Source of the DNA: an uncultured Gemmatimonadota bacterium
GTDB taxonomy: Bacteria > Gemmatimonadota > Gemmatimonadetes > Gemmatimonadales > Gemmatimonadaceae
DNA: 64,000 nt
Reading direction: 5' to 3'
NCBI GenBank assembly: GCA_902825965.1
Contig: CADEDA010000004.1
Coordinates: 109,498-173,497, forward strand
This document shows, in pieces, positions 1 through 8,037 of this stretch. The notes below the pieces were generated by a model. It made no database searches, had not been told where the DNA came from, and saw only the letters and a program-made list of their open reading frames with translations. Numbering within the stretch: position 1 is the stretch's first letter; the number at the start of each line of letters is the position of its first letter. The position numbers and the translations under genes were made by a program.

Positions 1-2
1 GC

Positions 3-539
3 GCGCTGATGGTGCTGCTCAAGCTCACCTTCGGGACGGTCGCGGCCACACAGGTGCTCACCGCACTCGGCTGGACCGTGCCGCCAGTGAGCCCGGAGGC
101 GCTGCCGCGGCTCGTCGAGGTGGTGGCCGCCGTGATGGCCGCCGGCTCGTTCGCCATCCTGTTCCGTGCGACCTCACGCGACGTGCCGTTGGTGATGGGC
201 AGCGCGATCCTCGGGTACGTCCTGACGCGAGTCGCGGAGCAGGCCTTGGGCGCCAACGGCGGGAGCTTCGCCAGTGGGGTGTTCGTCGCCAGCCTCGCGA
301 TGGCGGCACTCTCCAACGTGTACGGTCGGGTGAAGGGGAGGCCCGGGGCCCTGGTGCGACTGCCGGGCATCATGCTCCTCGTGCCCGGCAGCGTGGGGTT
401 CCGTGCGCTGGGATTCGTGATGGAGCGCGAATACACCACGGGCTTCGATACGCTGGTGGCCGTGATGAGCGCGCTGCTCGCACTCACGGCGGGCCTGCTG
501 TTCGGCAGCCTGCTGGTGCCGCCACGCCGGTATCTCTGA
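3..539 (+). CDS. ThrE-like threonine/serine exporter, C-terminal part (truncated by window edge)
   Basis: Inner-membrane protein of the threonine/serine exporter (ThrE/YjjB, DUF3815-like) type. The frame is open to the window edge, with an in-frame ATG at 9, so this is either the C-terminal half of a longer two-domain ThrE protein or a complete small subunit starting at 9. About five hydrophobic helices are visible. The segment Leu-Pro-Gly-Ile-x-Leu-Leu-Val-Pro-Gly near residues 114-125 is the hallmark of the C-terminal ThrE domain. The family exports threonine or serine; substrate here is inferred. No obvious terminator separates it from the FKBP gene about 100 bp downstream. Confidence 0.7.
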   Translation, partial: ALMVLLKLTFGTVAATQVLTALGWTVPPVSPEALPRLVEVVAAVMAAGSFAILFRATSRDVPLVMGSAILGYVLTRVAEQALGANGGSFASGVFVASLAMAALSNVYGRVKGRPGALVRLPGIMLLVPGSVGFRALGFVMEREYTTGFDTLVAVMSALLALTAGLLFGSLLVPPRRYL

Positions 540-646
540 GCCGCGCGACGCCGAGGCGCGGCGCGGGGCTGCCACCCGACCCCCAGCGGTGTATCATGCG
601 TAGGCTGCTGCAGACCGGTCCCACCCACTCCTTCCGATCCATCCCG

Positions 647-1108
647 ATGCGTTCCGCGATCCGCCACTCGGCCCTGTTGATGTTCGTCCTCGTCCTCGCC
701 GCCTGTCAGGGCGAGAGTGTCTTCGTTCCGACCATCGAGGACACCAACTTCGCGCCGTCGCTGGGGGTGGACCTTGCGGCGTCCACGCGGAAGCCGTCGG
801 GTCTCTACTATCGGGATATCACGGTGGGTGCCGGCGCGATCCTGCCGGACACCGGTGTGCGCAGCGTCAACGTGACCTACAGCGGTGCCCTGCGGAACGC
901 GACGGTGTTCGATGCGGGCACGGCCACCTTCAGCGTCGGCAACGGTGGTCTCATCGCCGGCTTCGATGAAGGCCTGCGCGGCATGCGCGTCGGTGGACGT
1001 CGGCAGCTCATCATCCCGCCCAACCTCGGGTACGGTTCGATCCGGTTCGGCTCCATCCCGGCGAACTCGATCCTGGTCTTCGACGTCACGCTGAACGCGA
1101 TCAACTGA
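647..1108 (+). CDS. FKBP-type peptidyl-prolyl isomerase, lipoprotein
   Basis: Predicted periplasmic, lipid-anchored prolyl isomerase of 153 aa. The ATG at 647 is chosen over the in-frame upstream ATG at 596 because it gives a clean lipoprotein signal: charged start, hydrophobic stretch, then the lipobox Leu-Ala-Ala-Cys with Cys20. The FKBP fold occupies about residues 50-153, with the VFDAG motif, the GLIAGFDEGLRGMRVGG segment and the IPPNLGYG motif typical of FKBPs. Such proteins assist folding of exported proteins. It is monocistronic as far as visible and is followed by a short tandem repeat array. Confidence 0.88.
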   Translation: MRSAIRHSALLMFVLVLAACQGESVFVPTIEDTNFAPSLGVDLAASTRKPSGLYYRDITVGAGAILPDTGVRSVNVTYSGALRNATVFDAGTATFSVGNGGLIAGFDEGLRGMRVGGRRQLIIPPNLGYGSIRFGSIPANSILVFDVTLNAIN

Positions 1109-1123
1109 CGCCCCGTCACCCAG

Positions 1124-1177
1124 GTGACGCCACCCGGTGACGCCACCCGGTGACTCGTCTCCGGTGACTCGTCCCCG
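1124..1177. repeat. Short tandem repeat array (2 x 13 bp + 2 x 14 bp)
   Basis: Two identical 13-bp units (GTGACGCCACCCG at 1124 and 1137) are followed by two related 14-bp units (GTGACTCGTCTCCG at 1150 and GTGACTCGTCCCCG at 1164). The array fills the gap between the FKBP gene and the desaturase gene. No function can be assigned. Confidence 0.8.
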
Positions 1178-1249
1178 GTCAGGGGAGTCCTCCGAGCGTA
1201 TGGCGCCCGTGGGGCGTACATTGCGGTATCTCCCCCTGACCCACCCCCG

Positions 1250-2293
1250 ATGACCGCGACGCCCGGCATGCCCCGTCGATTCGAAGCCTCCGAATGGCGC
1301 GCGATCATCGCGCGCTACACCGGGCCCGATGTCGTCCGCTCGATCCGCCAGGTCGTCGTCACGCTCACGCTGCTCATCGGTGGGTTGGTGCTCGGCTACT
1401 GGCTGATGGACAAGGCTTGGTGGGCGACCGCGCTGCTCATCCTGCCCCTCGCGGGCCTGCTCATCCGCACGTTCGTCATCATGCACGATTGCGCCCACGG
1501 GAGCTTCCTGCCCTGGCCGCGCGCGAACGACGTGATCGGGTTCATCACCGGGGTGCTCACCTTCACGCCGTTCAGCCAGTGGCGGCGGGAGCACGCCATC
1601 CACCACGCCTCGTCGGGCGACCTCGATCGCCGCGGCGTCGGGGACGTCACCACGCTGACCGTGGCCGAGTACCAGGCGCTGTCGCGCGTCGACCGGTTCA
1701 AGTACCGGCTCTACCGCCACCCCTTCGTGCTGTTCGGCATCGGGCCGCTGCACATGATGATCCTGCAACGCTTCCGGCTGCCGGGCCTCACCAGCGGCCG
1801 CCAGCAGCAGTGGAACATCTGGCTCACGAACGTCGCACTCGTCGGCCTCGCCGCCATCTTCGGCATCACGGTCGGCTGGAAGGCGGTGCTCCTGCTGTAC
1901 GTGCCGGCCTACTACCTCGCGGCGGCCGGCGGCATCTGGCTGTTCTACGTGCAGCACCAGTTCGAGGAGGCCTACTGGGAGCGCGGGCGCGAGTGGGACT
2001 ACGCGACGGCTGCGATCACCGGCAGCTCGCACCTGCGCATGCCGGCGCTGCTCAACTGGTTCACCGGACACATCGGCCTGCACCACGTGCACCATCTCGG
2101 GCCCAAGATCCCCAACTACCGGCTCAAGCGCGCGCACGAGGAGAACCCGATCTTCGCGGAGGCGCCGGTGCTCACGCTGCGCACCGCGTGGCGCACGTTG
2201 CGGCTCACGCTGTGGGACGAGGCCAGTGGGCGCATGATCGGGTTCCGCGAACTCCGCCGGCTCACGCGCACCCCGTCGCTGCAGCAGGGATGA
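1250..2293 (+). CDS. Fatty acid desaturase family protein
   Basis: Integral-membrane di-iron desaturase/hydroxylase of 347 aa. All three histidine boxes are present: H79-D-C-A-H83, H115-A-I-H118-H119 and H278-H279-V-H281-H282. They are separated by hydrophobic helices around residues 36-75 and 180-225, as in acyl-lipid desaturases of the omega-3/omega-6 type. The enzyme would introduce double bonds into membrane acyl chains using O2 and an external electron donor; the exact acyl substrate and position cannot be read from the sequence. It ends 10 bp before an ECF sigma gene on the same strand, so co-transcription is possible. Confidence 0.88.
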   Translation: MTATPGMPRRFEASEWRAIIARYTGPDVVRSIRQVVVTLTLLIGGLVLGYWLMDKAWWATALLILPLAGLLIRTFVIMHDCAHGSFLPWPRANDVIGFITGVLTFTPFSQWRREHAIHHASSGDLDRRGVGDVTTLTVAEYQALSRVDRFKYRLYRHPFVLFGIGPLHMMILQRFRLPGLTSGRQQQWNIWLTNVALVGLAAIFGITVGWKAVLLLYVPAYYLAAAGGIWLFYVQHQFEEAYWERGREWDYATAAITGSSHLRMPALLNWFTGHIGLHHVHHLGPKIPNYRLKRAHEENPIFAEAPVLTLRTAWRTLRLTLWDEASGRMIGFRELRRLTRTPSLQQG

Positions 2294-2303
2294 TGCGCGG
2301 GCG

Positions 2304-3011
2304 ATGACCGCGCGCCTGCCGGATACCCGCGACACGCTCATCGCCGCCCTCGCGTCCGACCAGCCGGCCGATCGCGACCGCGCGCTCGACCTCATCGCGC
2401 GGGCCTATCGCGATGCCGTGGTGGCGATCCTCGCGCTGCGCTGGGGACTCGTGCGCGAGGACGCCGAGGACCTCGCGCAGGAGTTCTTCGCCGCGGCCAT
2501 CGCCAAGCAGTGGTTCGCGCGGTTCGAGCCGGCCCGGGGACGATTCCGCACGTTCCTGCGCGCCTGCCTCGACGACTTCGCCCGCTCGGCGTTCCGCGAT
2601 GCGGCGCGCCTCAAGCGCGGCGGTGCGGCCGCACACGTCTCGCTCGACGCCGCGGCCACCGCACTCGGCAGCGACGCCGACGCCGACGCACTCTTCGATC
2701 GCGAGTGGGCGCGCAGCGTGCTCGGCATCGCCCTCGAGCGGCTCCGCGCCGACTGCGAGGCGAACGGCCGCCGCATCGCCTGGTCGCTCTACGCACGCTA
2801 CGACCTCAGCGACCTTCCGGATGCCCAACGGCCCACGTACGCCTCGCTCGCCGCGGAATCCGGCGAGCCCGTGACCCAGGTGACCAACCACCTGCACTGG
2901 GCGCGCACGCGCATGCGTGGGCACGTGCTCGCGACGCTGCGGGCGCTCACGGGCGACGAGGCCGAGTATCGCGCCGAGGTGCGTGCGCTGACCGGGGCGG
3001 AGCCCGCATGA
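2304..3011 (+). CDS. ECF-family RNA polymerase sigma factor (kinase-associated)
   Basis: 235-aa extracytoplasmic-function sigma factor. Region 2 is recognisable around residues 48-95 (DAEDLAQEFF followed by an FxPARGRFRTFLR stretch). A region-4-like helix-turn-helix lies near residues 175-215 (YASLAAESGEPVTQVTNHLHWAR). Its stop overlaps the start of the downstream kinase gene by the ATGA tetranucleotide, indicating translational coupling. Sigma factors encoded next to Ser/Thr kinases and lacking a classical anti-sigma factor are known in Planctomycetota, Acidobacteriota and Gemmatimonadota. Control of this sigma factor by phosphorylation is inference from context. Confidence 0.8.
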   Translation: MTARLPDTRDTLIAALASDQPADRDRALDLIARAYRDAVVAILALRWGLVREDAEDLAQEFFAAAIAKQWFARFEPARGRFRTFLRACLDDFARSAFRDAARLKRGGAAAHVSLDAAATALGSDADADALFDREWARSVLGIALERLRADCEANGRRIAWSLYARYDLSDLPDAQRPTYASLAAESGEPVTQVTNHLHWARTRMRGHVLATLRALTGDEAEYRAEVRALTGAEPA

Positions 3012-3928
3012 CCGACGCACCGATCGGGGACCGTGCCCTGCAGCGCCTGCGCGCGCAGCTCGCCGCGCCGTCGCAGGTGGCCGGCCGCTACACGTTGCGC
3101 GGGCCGCTCGGGCGCGGCGGCATGGGCGAGGTGCATCGCGCCACCGACGCACAGCTCGAGCGCGACGTGGCCATCAAGCTGCTCGCGACCGAACTTGCGG
3201 CGCCGGACCTGGCCGATCGCCTGCAACGCGAATCGCGCGTGCTCGCCCGACTCGAGCATCCGGGCATCGTGCCGGTGTACGACGCCGGCGTGCTCGAGGA
3301 TGGGCGCGTGTACTACGTCATGCGGCTCGTGGACGGCGTGCGGCTCGACGCATACGCACGCGACGCGGCCCAGCGCGGCGTGACGCGCGGCGACCTGCTG
3401 CGCATCGTGCTGCGGATCGCCGAGGCGGTGGGATTCGCGCACGAACGTGGCGTGGTGCACCGGGACCTCAAGCCCGGCAACGTGATGATCGGGCCCTTCG
3501 GCGAGGTGCTGGTGCTCGACTGGGGTGTGGCGACCACGCTGGGCGCGCCTGCCACCGGCGCAGGCACGCCCGGGTTCATCGCGCCCGAGGCGGCGCAGCG
3601 CGAGGTCGCGACGGACGCGCGCATGGACGTCTACTCGCTGGGCATGGTGCTGCGCGACCTGCTCGGGGCGCACACCGAACCGGTCGGGAAACCGCTCGCC
3701 TCGCTCCTCGCGACGGCCACCGCCGAGCGTCCGGAAGCCCGCTACGCGAGCATGGCCGCCTTGGCCTCCGACCTGCGGCGCTGGCTGGACGGCGAACCGG
3801 TCTCCGTGCACCGCGAGTCGCCCCTCGAGCGTGCCGGTCGGTTCTTCCGTCGGCATGAGGTGGCCATCCTGCTCTTGCTGGGATACGCCATCGTGCGGAC
3901 CTTCATCTTCGTCCGACGCGGCCTCTGA
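3008..3928 (+). CDS. Ser/Thr protein kinase with C-terminal membrane anchor
   Basis: 306-aa Hanks-type kinase. The start is the ATG at 3008 that overlaps the sigma-factor stop. Catalytic elements: glycine loop G35-R-G-G-M-G-E-V42, ATP lysine K57, helix-C Glu75, catalytic loop H151-R-D153-L-K155 with N158, and D171-W-G173 in place of DFG. The DWG variant is frequent in bacterial kinases of this type and should not abolish metal binding by Asp171. The activation segment contains GTPGFIAPE. A single hydrophobic helix lies at the extreme C-terminus (about 281-300), so the kinase domain is cytoplasmic and tail-anchored. Unlike PknB there is no extracellular sensor domain. Its probable partner is the coupled sigma factor. 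Confidence 0.88.
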   Translation: MTDAPIGDRALQRLRAQLAAPSQVAGRYTLRGPLGRGGMGEVHRATDAQLERDVAIKLLATELAAPDLADRLQRESRVLARLEHPGIVPVYDAGVLEDGRVYYVMRLVDGVRLDAYARDAAQRGVTRGDLLRIVLRIAEAVGFAHERGVVHRDLKPGNVMIGPFGEVLVLDWGVATTLGAPATGAGTPGFIAPEAAQREVATDARMDVYSLGMVLRDLLGAHTEPVGKPLASLLATATAERPEARYASMAALASDLRRWLDGEPVSVHRESPLERAGRFFRRHEVAILLLLGYAIVRTFIFVRRGL

Positions 3929-3951
3929 AAAGGAGTGCCGCGCGGACGGCT

Positions 3952-3981
3952 AACGGACGTCGGGTGCGATCGACGTCCGTT
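3952..3981 (+). terminator. Inverted repeat, probable terminator of sigma/kinase unit
   Basis: A perfect 10-bp inverted repeat (AACGGACGTC at 3952-3961 pairing with GACGTCCGTT at 3972-3981, 10-nt loop) lies 24 bp after the kinase stop. There is no long T-run. Confidence 0.55.
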
Positions 3982-4037
3982 CGGACGCCCGGAGTCCCCC
4001 CGACGGCTGCGTGGGCAGCCCTTTCCCCGAGGTATGG

Positions 4038-4403
4038 ATGAACAAGCCACTGTTGGGCCTGCTGCTGGGCGGCGTGCTGGGTGCGCTGGATGGTCTCTCC
4101 GCGTTGGTGTCGGCGCCCGAGACCGCGCCGGGCATCATGGGCATCGTGCTCGGCTCCATGGGCAAGGGGCTCGTGGCGGGTGTCCTCATCGGCTTCTTCT
4201 CGCGCAAGGTGAACAACCTCACTGCGGGGATCCTGTTCGGGTTGGCGATGGGAGCGCTGTTCGCATACCCGATCGCGATCCAGCAGATGCCGCCCAACAA
4301 CGAGGTGTACTTCTGGGAGATCCTGATCCCCGGATCGCTGGTGGGCCTGATCGTCGGCTTCGCGACGCAGCGCTACGGCACGCGCCCTGCCGCGCGGGCG
4401 TAG
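4038..4403 (+). CDS. Small glycine-rich membrane protein, unknown function
   Basis: 121-aa hydrophobic protein with about four predicted transmembrane helices rich in glycine (LLGLLLGGVLGALDG, then helices near residues 35-55, 65-82 and 92-110). The ATG at 4038 is preferred over the in-frame ATG at 4011 because it has a GAGG sequence just upstream and starts directly at the first helix. The family is not recognised. It lies 9 bp before the DUF4287-type gene, so the two may be co-transcribed. Confidence 0.65.
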   Translation: MNKPLLGLLLGGVLGALDGLSALVSAPETAPGIMGIVLGSMGKGLVAGVLIGFFSRKVNNLTAGILFGLAMGALFAYPIAIQQMPPNNEVYFWEILIPGSLVGLIVGFATQRYGTRPAARA

Positions 4404-4412
4404 GAGACTCCC

Positions 4413-4973
4413 ATGCCGGACGCCAATGCCGAAGCGGAGACGATGCTCCGCAACCTGAAGGAGAAGACGGGCAAGGACATCGAGGCCTGGAAGCGGCTCG
4501 CGAAGGCGAGCGGCGAGACCAAGCACGGCAAGATCGTCGCACACCTCAAGGCCGAGCACGGACTCGGCCACGGGTATGCGAATCTCGTCGCGCACATGTA
4601 CCTCGACACCGGCTCGATCAACGCCGAGGCCGGTGACCTCGTCGCGGAGCAGTTCGCCGGAGCGAAGGCCGCGCTCAAGCCGTGGTACGACGCCCTCGCC
4701 AAGCAGATCGCGGCGTTCGGGAGCGATGTGGAGTTCGCCCCGAAGAAGGCCTACGTGAGCCTGCGGCGGAGCAAGCAGTTCGGATTGCTCCAGCCGAGCA
4801 CGGCGACGCGCATGGACATCGGCCTGGTGTTGAAGGGCGTGGCGCCCGACGGGCGATTGGAGGCCGCGGGCAGCTGGAACACGATGTGCACCCATCGGGT
4901 GCGGGTGGAGGCTGCGGCGCAGATCGACAAGCAGTTGCTGGGGTGGATTCGCCAGGCGTACGACGCGGCGTGA
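4413..4973 (+). CDS. DUF4287/DUF5655 domain protein
   Basis: 186-aa soluble protein. Residues about 5-55 match the DUF4287 pattern (a helical segment with KTGKDIEAWKRLAK and a GLGHGYANLVAH stretch). Residues about 90-185 resemble DUF5655, a domain predicted to bind or transport small molecules (FAPKKAYVSLRRSKQF). The molecular function is unknown. It has no signal peptide or membrane segment and is probably cytoplasmic. Confidence 0.75.
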   Translation: MPDANAEAETMLRNLKEKTGKDIEAWKRLAKASGETKHGKIVAHLKAEHGLGHGYANLVAHMYLDTGSINAEAGDLVAEQFAGAKAALKPWYDALAKQIAAFGSDVEFAPKKAYVSLRRSKQFGLLQPSTATRMDIGLVLKGVAPDGRLEAAGSWNTMCTHRVRVEAAAQIDKQLLGWIRQAYDAA

Positions 4974-5082
4974 ACCCAGGTGCGAGCCGGCGCGTCGGGC
5001 GGCCATTCCTGACGTCCGAACAGGATGGACCGGACAGCGCGCGCCGGCAGCAGTAGGTCCCGGCACCGACTAGCTTTCACGC

Positions 5083-6825
5083 ATGCCCAAGCTCCCCGCC
5101 ACGGAACCATCTCCCGCGGGGTTCGCCTCGCTCGCCCTCGACGAGCGCGTGCTCGCCCAGCTCGCCGCGCTCGGCTATGAGGAGCCCACGCCCATCCAGC
5201 GCGCCGCCATCCCGCCGCTGCTCGCCGGACGCGATGTGCTGGCCCAGGCGGCGACGGGCACCGGCAAGACCGCCGCCTTCGCGCTCCCACTGCTCCATCG
5301 CATCCAGCCCGAGCTGCCCCCGCGTGAGCGGACCGCTGCGTTGGTGTTGGTGCCCACCCGCGAACTCGCCATGCAGGTCGCCGAGGCCATCCACCGCTAC
5401 GGCAAGGGCCTCGGCGCGGTGGCGATGCCGATCTACGGCGGCGCGTCGATGGAAGGCCAGATCCGCTCGCTCAAGCGCGGGACCGACGTCATCATCGCGA
5501 CGCCGGGGCGCGCGCTCGATCACATCCGCCGCAAGACGGTGCATCTCGGCGCGGTGAAGACGGTCATCCTCGACGAAGCCGACGAGATGCTCGACATGGG
5601 CTTCGCCGAGGACCTCGAGGCGATCCTCGCCGCCACCCCGTCGGACAAGCAGGTCGCGCTCTTCTCCGCGACGCTGGCCCCACGCATCCGCGCGATCGCC
5701 GAGTCGCACCTGCGCGATCCCGAGGTCATCCGGATCGACGCGGTGAAGGTCGCCGCCGGCGCGACGGCGAAGGTCCGGCAAGTCGCGTATCTGGTGCCGC
5801 GGGCGCACAAGATGGTCGCGCTCGGCCGCATCCTCGACGTGGAACAGCCCAAGAGCGCTATCGTCTTCTGCCGCACGCGCACCGAGGTGGACGAACTCAC
5901 GGAGACGCTCAACGGCCGCGGCTTCCACGCCGATGCCCTGCACGGCGGGCTCTCGCAGGAACAGCGCGACCGCGTGATGAAGCGCTTCCGCGCGCACACC
6001 TCGGAGTTGCTCATCGCCACCGACGTCGCCGCACGCGGGCTCGACGTGCAGCACGTCTCGCATGTGGTGAACTACGACGTGCCCAACGCCGCCGAGGCCT
6101 ACGTGCACCGCATCGGGCGCACCGGCCGCGCGGGCCGCACCGGTGTCGCGATCACGCTGGCCGAGCCACGCGAGCATCGCATGCTCAAGAACTTCGAACG
6201 GGCCACCGGCGCAGCGATCGAGACGCTCGCCGTGCCCACCGTCGCCGACCTCAAGGCGCGCCGCCTCGAGCTCGCGCAGGCGGCACTGCGCGAGGTCATC
6301 CTGGGCGGCGAGCTCGATCCCTGGCGCAGCGTCGTCGCCGCGCTCGCCGACGAGTTCGAGCTCATGGACATCGCCGCAGCCGCCCTCAAGCAGGCCGGGG
6401 GCGAGGAGAAGCAGGAGGACGAGATCGCCATCCCGGCGGCGCGCGAGAAGCATCCCGCACGCGAGCGCGAGGCGTTGCGCGCGGAGCGGAAGGCGGCGAC
6501 CTCCGCCGGCGGGGCCCGTCCGGCGTTCGCGGCCAAGGGACCGAAGACCGGCGCCGCCAAGGGACCGCGCGTCGCGCCGGGGCACGCCTTCGCCAAGCTC
6601 TACGTGGGTGCCGGACGCAAGCTCAAGATCCGGCCCGGCGACCTCGTCGGTGCGATCGCCAACGAGATGGGACTCGATGCCAGCGCGATCGGGGCGATCC
6701 AGATCTGGGACCGCCACTCGATCGTCGAGGTGCCGGAACTGCTCGCGGATGACATCGTGGCCACCCTCTCCGCCACGACCATCAAGGGCAAGCGGATCCA
6801 GGTCCGCCGCGATCGCGCCCAGTAG
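5083..6825 (+). CDS. deaD: DEAD-box ATP-dependent RNA helicase
   Basis: 580-aa RNA helicase of the CsdA/DeaD group. Conserved motifs in order: TPIQ (Q motif), A57TGTGKT63 (motif I), PTREL (Ia), TPGR (Ib), D164EAD167 (II), SAT (III), IVFCRTR (IV), TDVAARGLD (V) and HRIGRTGRAG (VI). A basic, Ala-rich linker (about residues 445-505) leads to a C-terminal DbpA-like RNA-binding domain (residues about 505-580, KLYVGAGRKLKIRPGDLVG). It would unwind structured RNA in ribosome assembly or mRNA turnover. It is monocistronic and convergent with the downstream lipoprotein gene. Confidence 0.93.
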   Translation: MPKLPATEPSPAGFASLALDERVLAQLAALGYEEPTPIQRAAIPPLLAGRDVLAQAATGTGKTAAFALPLLHRIQPELPPRERTAALVLVPTRELAMQVAEAIHRYGKGLGAVAMPIYGGASMEGQIRSLKRGTDVIIATPGRALDHIRRKTVHLGAVKTVILDEADEMLDMGFAEDLEAILAATPSDKQVALFSATLAPRIRAIAESHLRDPEVIRIDAVKVAAGATAKVRQVAYLVPRAHKMVALGRILDVEQPKSAIVFCRTRTEVDELTETLNGRGFHADALHGGLSQEQRDRVMKRFRAHTSELLIATDVAARGLDVQHVSHVVNYDVPNAAEAYVHRIGRTGRAGRTGVAITLAEPREHRMLKNFERATGAAIETLAVPTVADLKARRLELAQAALREVILGGELDPWRSVVAALADEFELMDIAAAALKQAGGEEKQEDEIAIPAAREKHPAREREALRAERKAATSAGGARPAFAAKGPKTGAAKGPRVAPGHAFAKLYVGAGRKLKIRPGDLVGAIANEMGLDASAIGAIQIWDRHSIVEVPELLADDIVATLSATTIKGKRIQVRRDRAQ

Positions 6826-6843
6826 GCGCGTCGCGGCGCCCGA

Positions 6844-7353
6844 TCACTTCGGGGCGCGCAGCGACGCGGCCAGCGGGCGCTGCAGCACGTTGATCATCAA
6901 CGAATCGAACGCCACGGCGTCGGCCGTGCCCGGCTGGAGCGGGTTCGCCGCCGCCGTGCGCATGGCCACCGTGTGTGCCGCATCGCTGGCCACCACGGTC
7001 CCGTAGCGCGCCGAGGCCGAGTCGGTGCCCATGGCGTTCCACTCGGCGCTGCCGAAGACGCGGATGACCAGCAGGGGCGGCTCCGCCAGCACGCTGGAAT
7101 CGGCCTTCAGGTAGCGCAGCGCGAGCTGCCGCTGCAGGCCGGGCACCGGCGCCGTGATGGAGTCGCTTACACGGTACCGGCCGGCCCACATCGGCGGGAG
7201 GTCCACGCCCACCCCGCTGACGGTGTCGGTGAAGACGTGGCCCGTGGCGCGCGCCGGGGCGGCCTCCGGCTTCTCCCCGCAGGCGGCGAGCAGGGTGGCC
7301 ACCGCCAGGGCGGCAGCGAGCGGGGCGAGGCGGCGGGCGGGGGAGAGCACCAT
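6844..7353 (-). CDS. Hypothetical lipoprotein
   Basis: 169-aa exported protein of unknown function. The start at 7353 is chosen because it gives a lipoprotein signal peptide ending in the lipobox Leu-Ala-Ala-Cys followed by GEK. An upstream in-frame extension to 7467 would run into the neighbouring gene. The mature part has a GVGVDLPPMWAGRYRV segment and no recognisable catalytic motif; it may be a small beta-rich domain. It is divergent from the ECF sigma operon, sharing a short upstream region that contains a GC-rich hairpin. Confidence 0.65.
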   Translation of the reverse strand: MVLSPARRLAPLAAALAVATLLAACGEKPEAAPARATGHVFTDTVSGVGVDLPPMWAGRYRVSDSITAPVPGLQRQLALRYLKADSSVLAEPPLLVIRVFGSAEWNAMGTDSASARYGTVVASDAAHTVAMRTAAANPLQPGTADAVAFDSLMINVLQRPLAASLRAPK

Positions 7354-7436
7354 CGGGTCGGACTCCAGGGAGAAGGTCGTATCGTTAGGACGAGCGTCCC
7401 CCCGGCGGGGGCACCCCAACGCTTTCCCGGGGGGCT

Positions 7437-8027
7437 GTGTCCAACTCCGCGAACCAGATGACGACACCAGCCATCGCCCTTCAGGCTCCGGACGCGGGGC
7501 CGCCCGAATGGACGCTGATCACGCAGAGCATCGCGGGGGATCGGTCGGCCGCCCGGGCCCTCTATGACCGGCACGCACGCCGCGTGCACCGGGTCGTCTT
7601 CCGCATCTGCGGGGACGAGGAGCTGGCGTCGGATCTCGTGCAGGACGTGTTCATCCGGGCGTTCGGGCAACTCAAGAACTTCCGCGGGGACTCGGCCTTC
7701 ACCACCTGGTTGCACCGGATCGCCGTCACCACCGCACTCAACCAGATGCGGAAGGTGAAGCGGATCCGGAACCACGAGGAGGCGCTGGGAGACGAGGATG
7801 TGCACGCGGCGCCGAGTCGCGAGGCGGATCCCGATCTCAAGTCCCGCCTGCATGCGGCGATCGACGGCTTGCCCGAGGGACTGCGCCTCACCGTGGTGCT
7901 GCACGACGTCGAAGGCTACACCCATGGGGAGATCGGCGAGATGCTCGGCATCGCCGAGGGCACGAGCAAGGCCCGACTGTTCGAAGCGCGCGCGCGGCTG
8001 CGCGTGGCGTTGGCAGACTTTGCATAA
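7437..8027 (+). CDS. RNA polymerase sigma factor, ECF (sigma-24) family
   Basis: 196-aa RpoE-like sigma factor. Region 2 includes GDEELASDLVQDVFIRAFGQL and a FTTWLHRIAVTTALNQMR stretch. Region 4 ends with a helix-turn-helix (YTHGEIGEMLGIAEGTSKARLFEARARL). A GTG start at 7437 is preceded by a G-rich stretch; an ATG at 7458 is an alternative that trims seven residues. It heads an operon with a putative membrane-bound anti-sigma factor (8038) and two exported HEAT-repeat proteins, so it probably responds to an envelope signal. Autoregulation is likely by analogy only. Confidence 0.88.
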   Translation: MSNSANQMTTPAIALQAPDAGPPEWTLITQSIAGDRSAARALYDRHARRVHRVVFRICGDEELASDLVQDVFIRAFGQLKNFRGDSAFTTWLHRIAVTTALNQMRKVKRIRNHEEALGDEDVHAAPSREADPDLKSRLHAAIDGLPEGLRLTVVLHDVEGYTHGEIGEMLGIAEGTSKARLFEARARLRVALADFA

Positions 8028-8037
8028 GGACCGACCG

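Noticed and set aside
1124-1177. Possible CRISPR-like repeats
   Set aside because: Units are 13-14 bp and contiguous with no spacers.
3008-3928. Kinase considered a pseudokinase because of DWG instead of DFG
   Set aside because: The metal-binding Asp, catalytic HRD, ATP lysine and helix-C Glu are all present, and DWG is common in active bacterial kinases.
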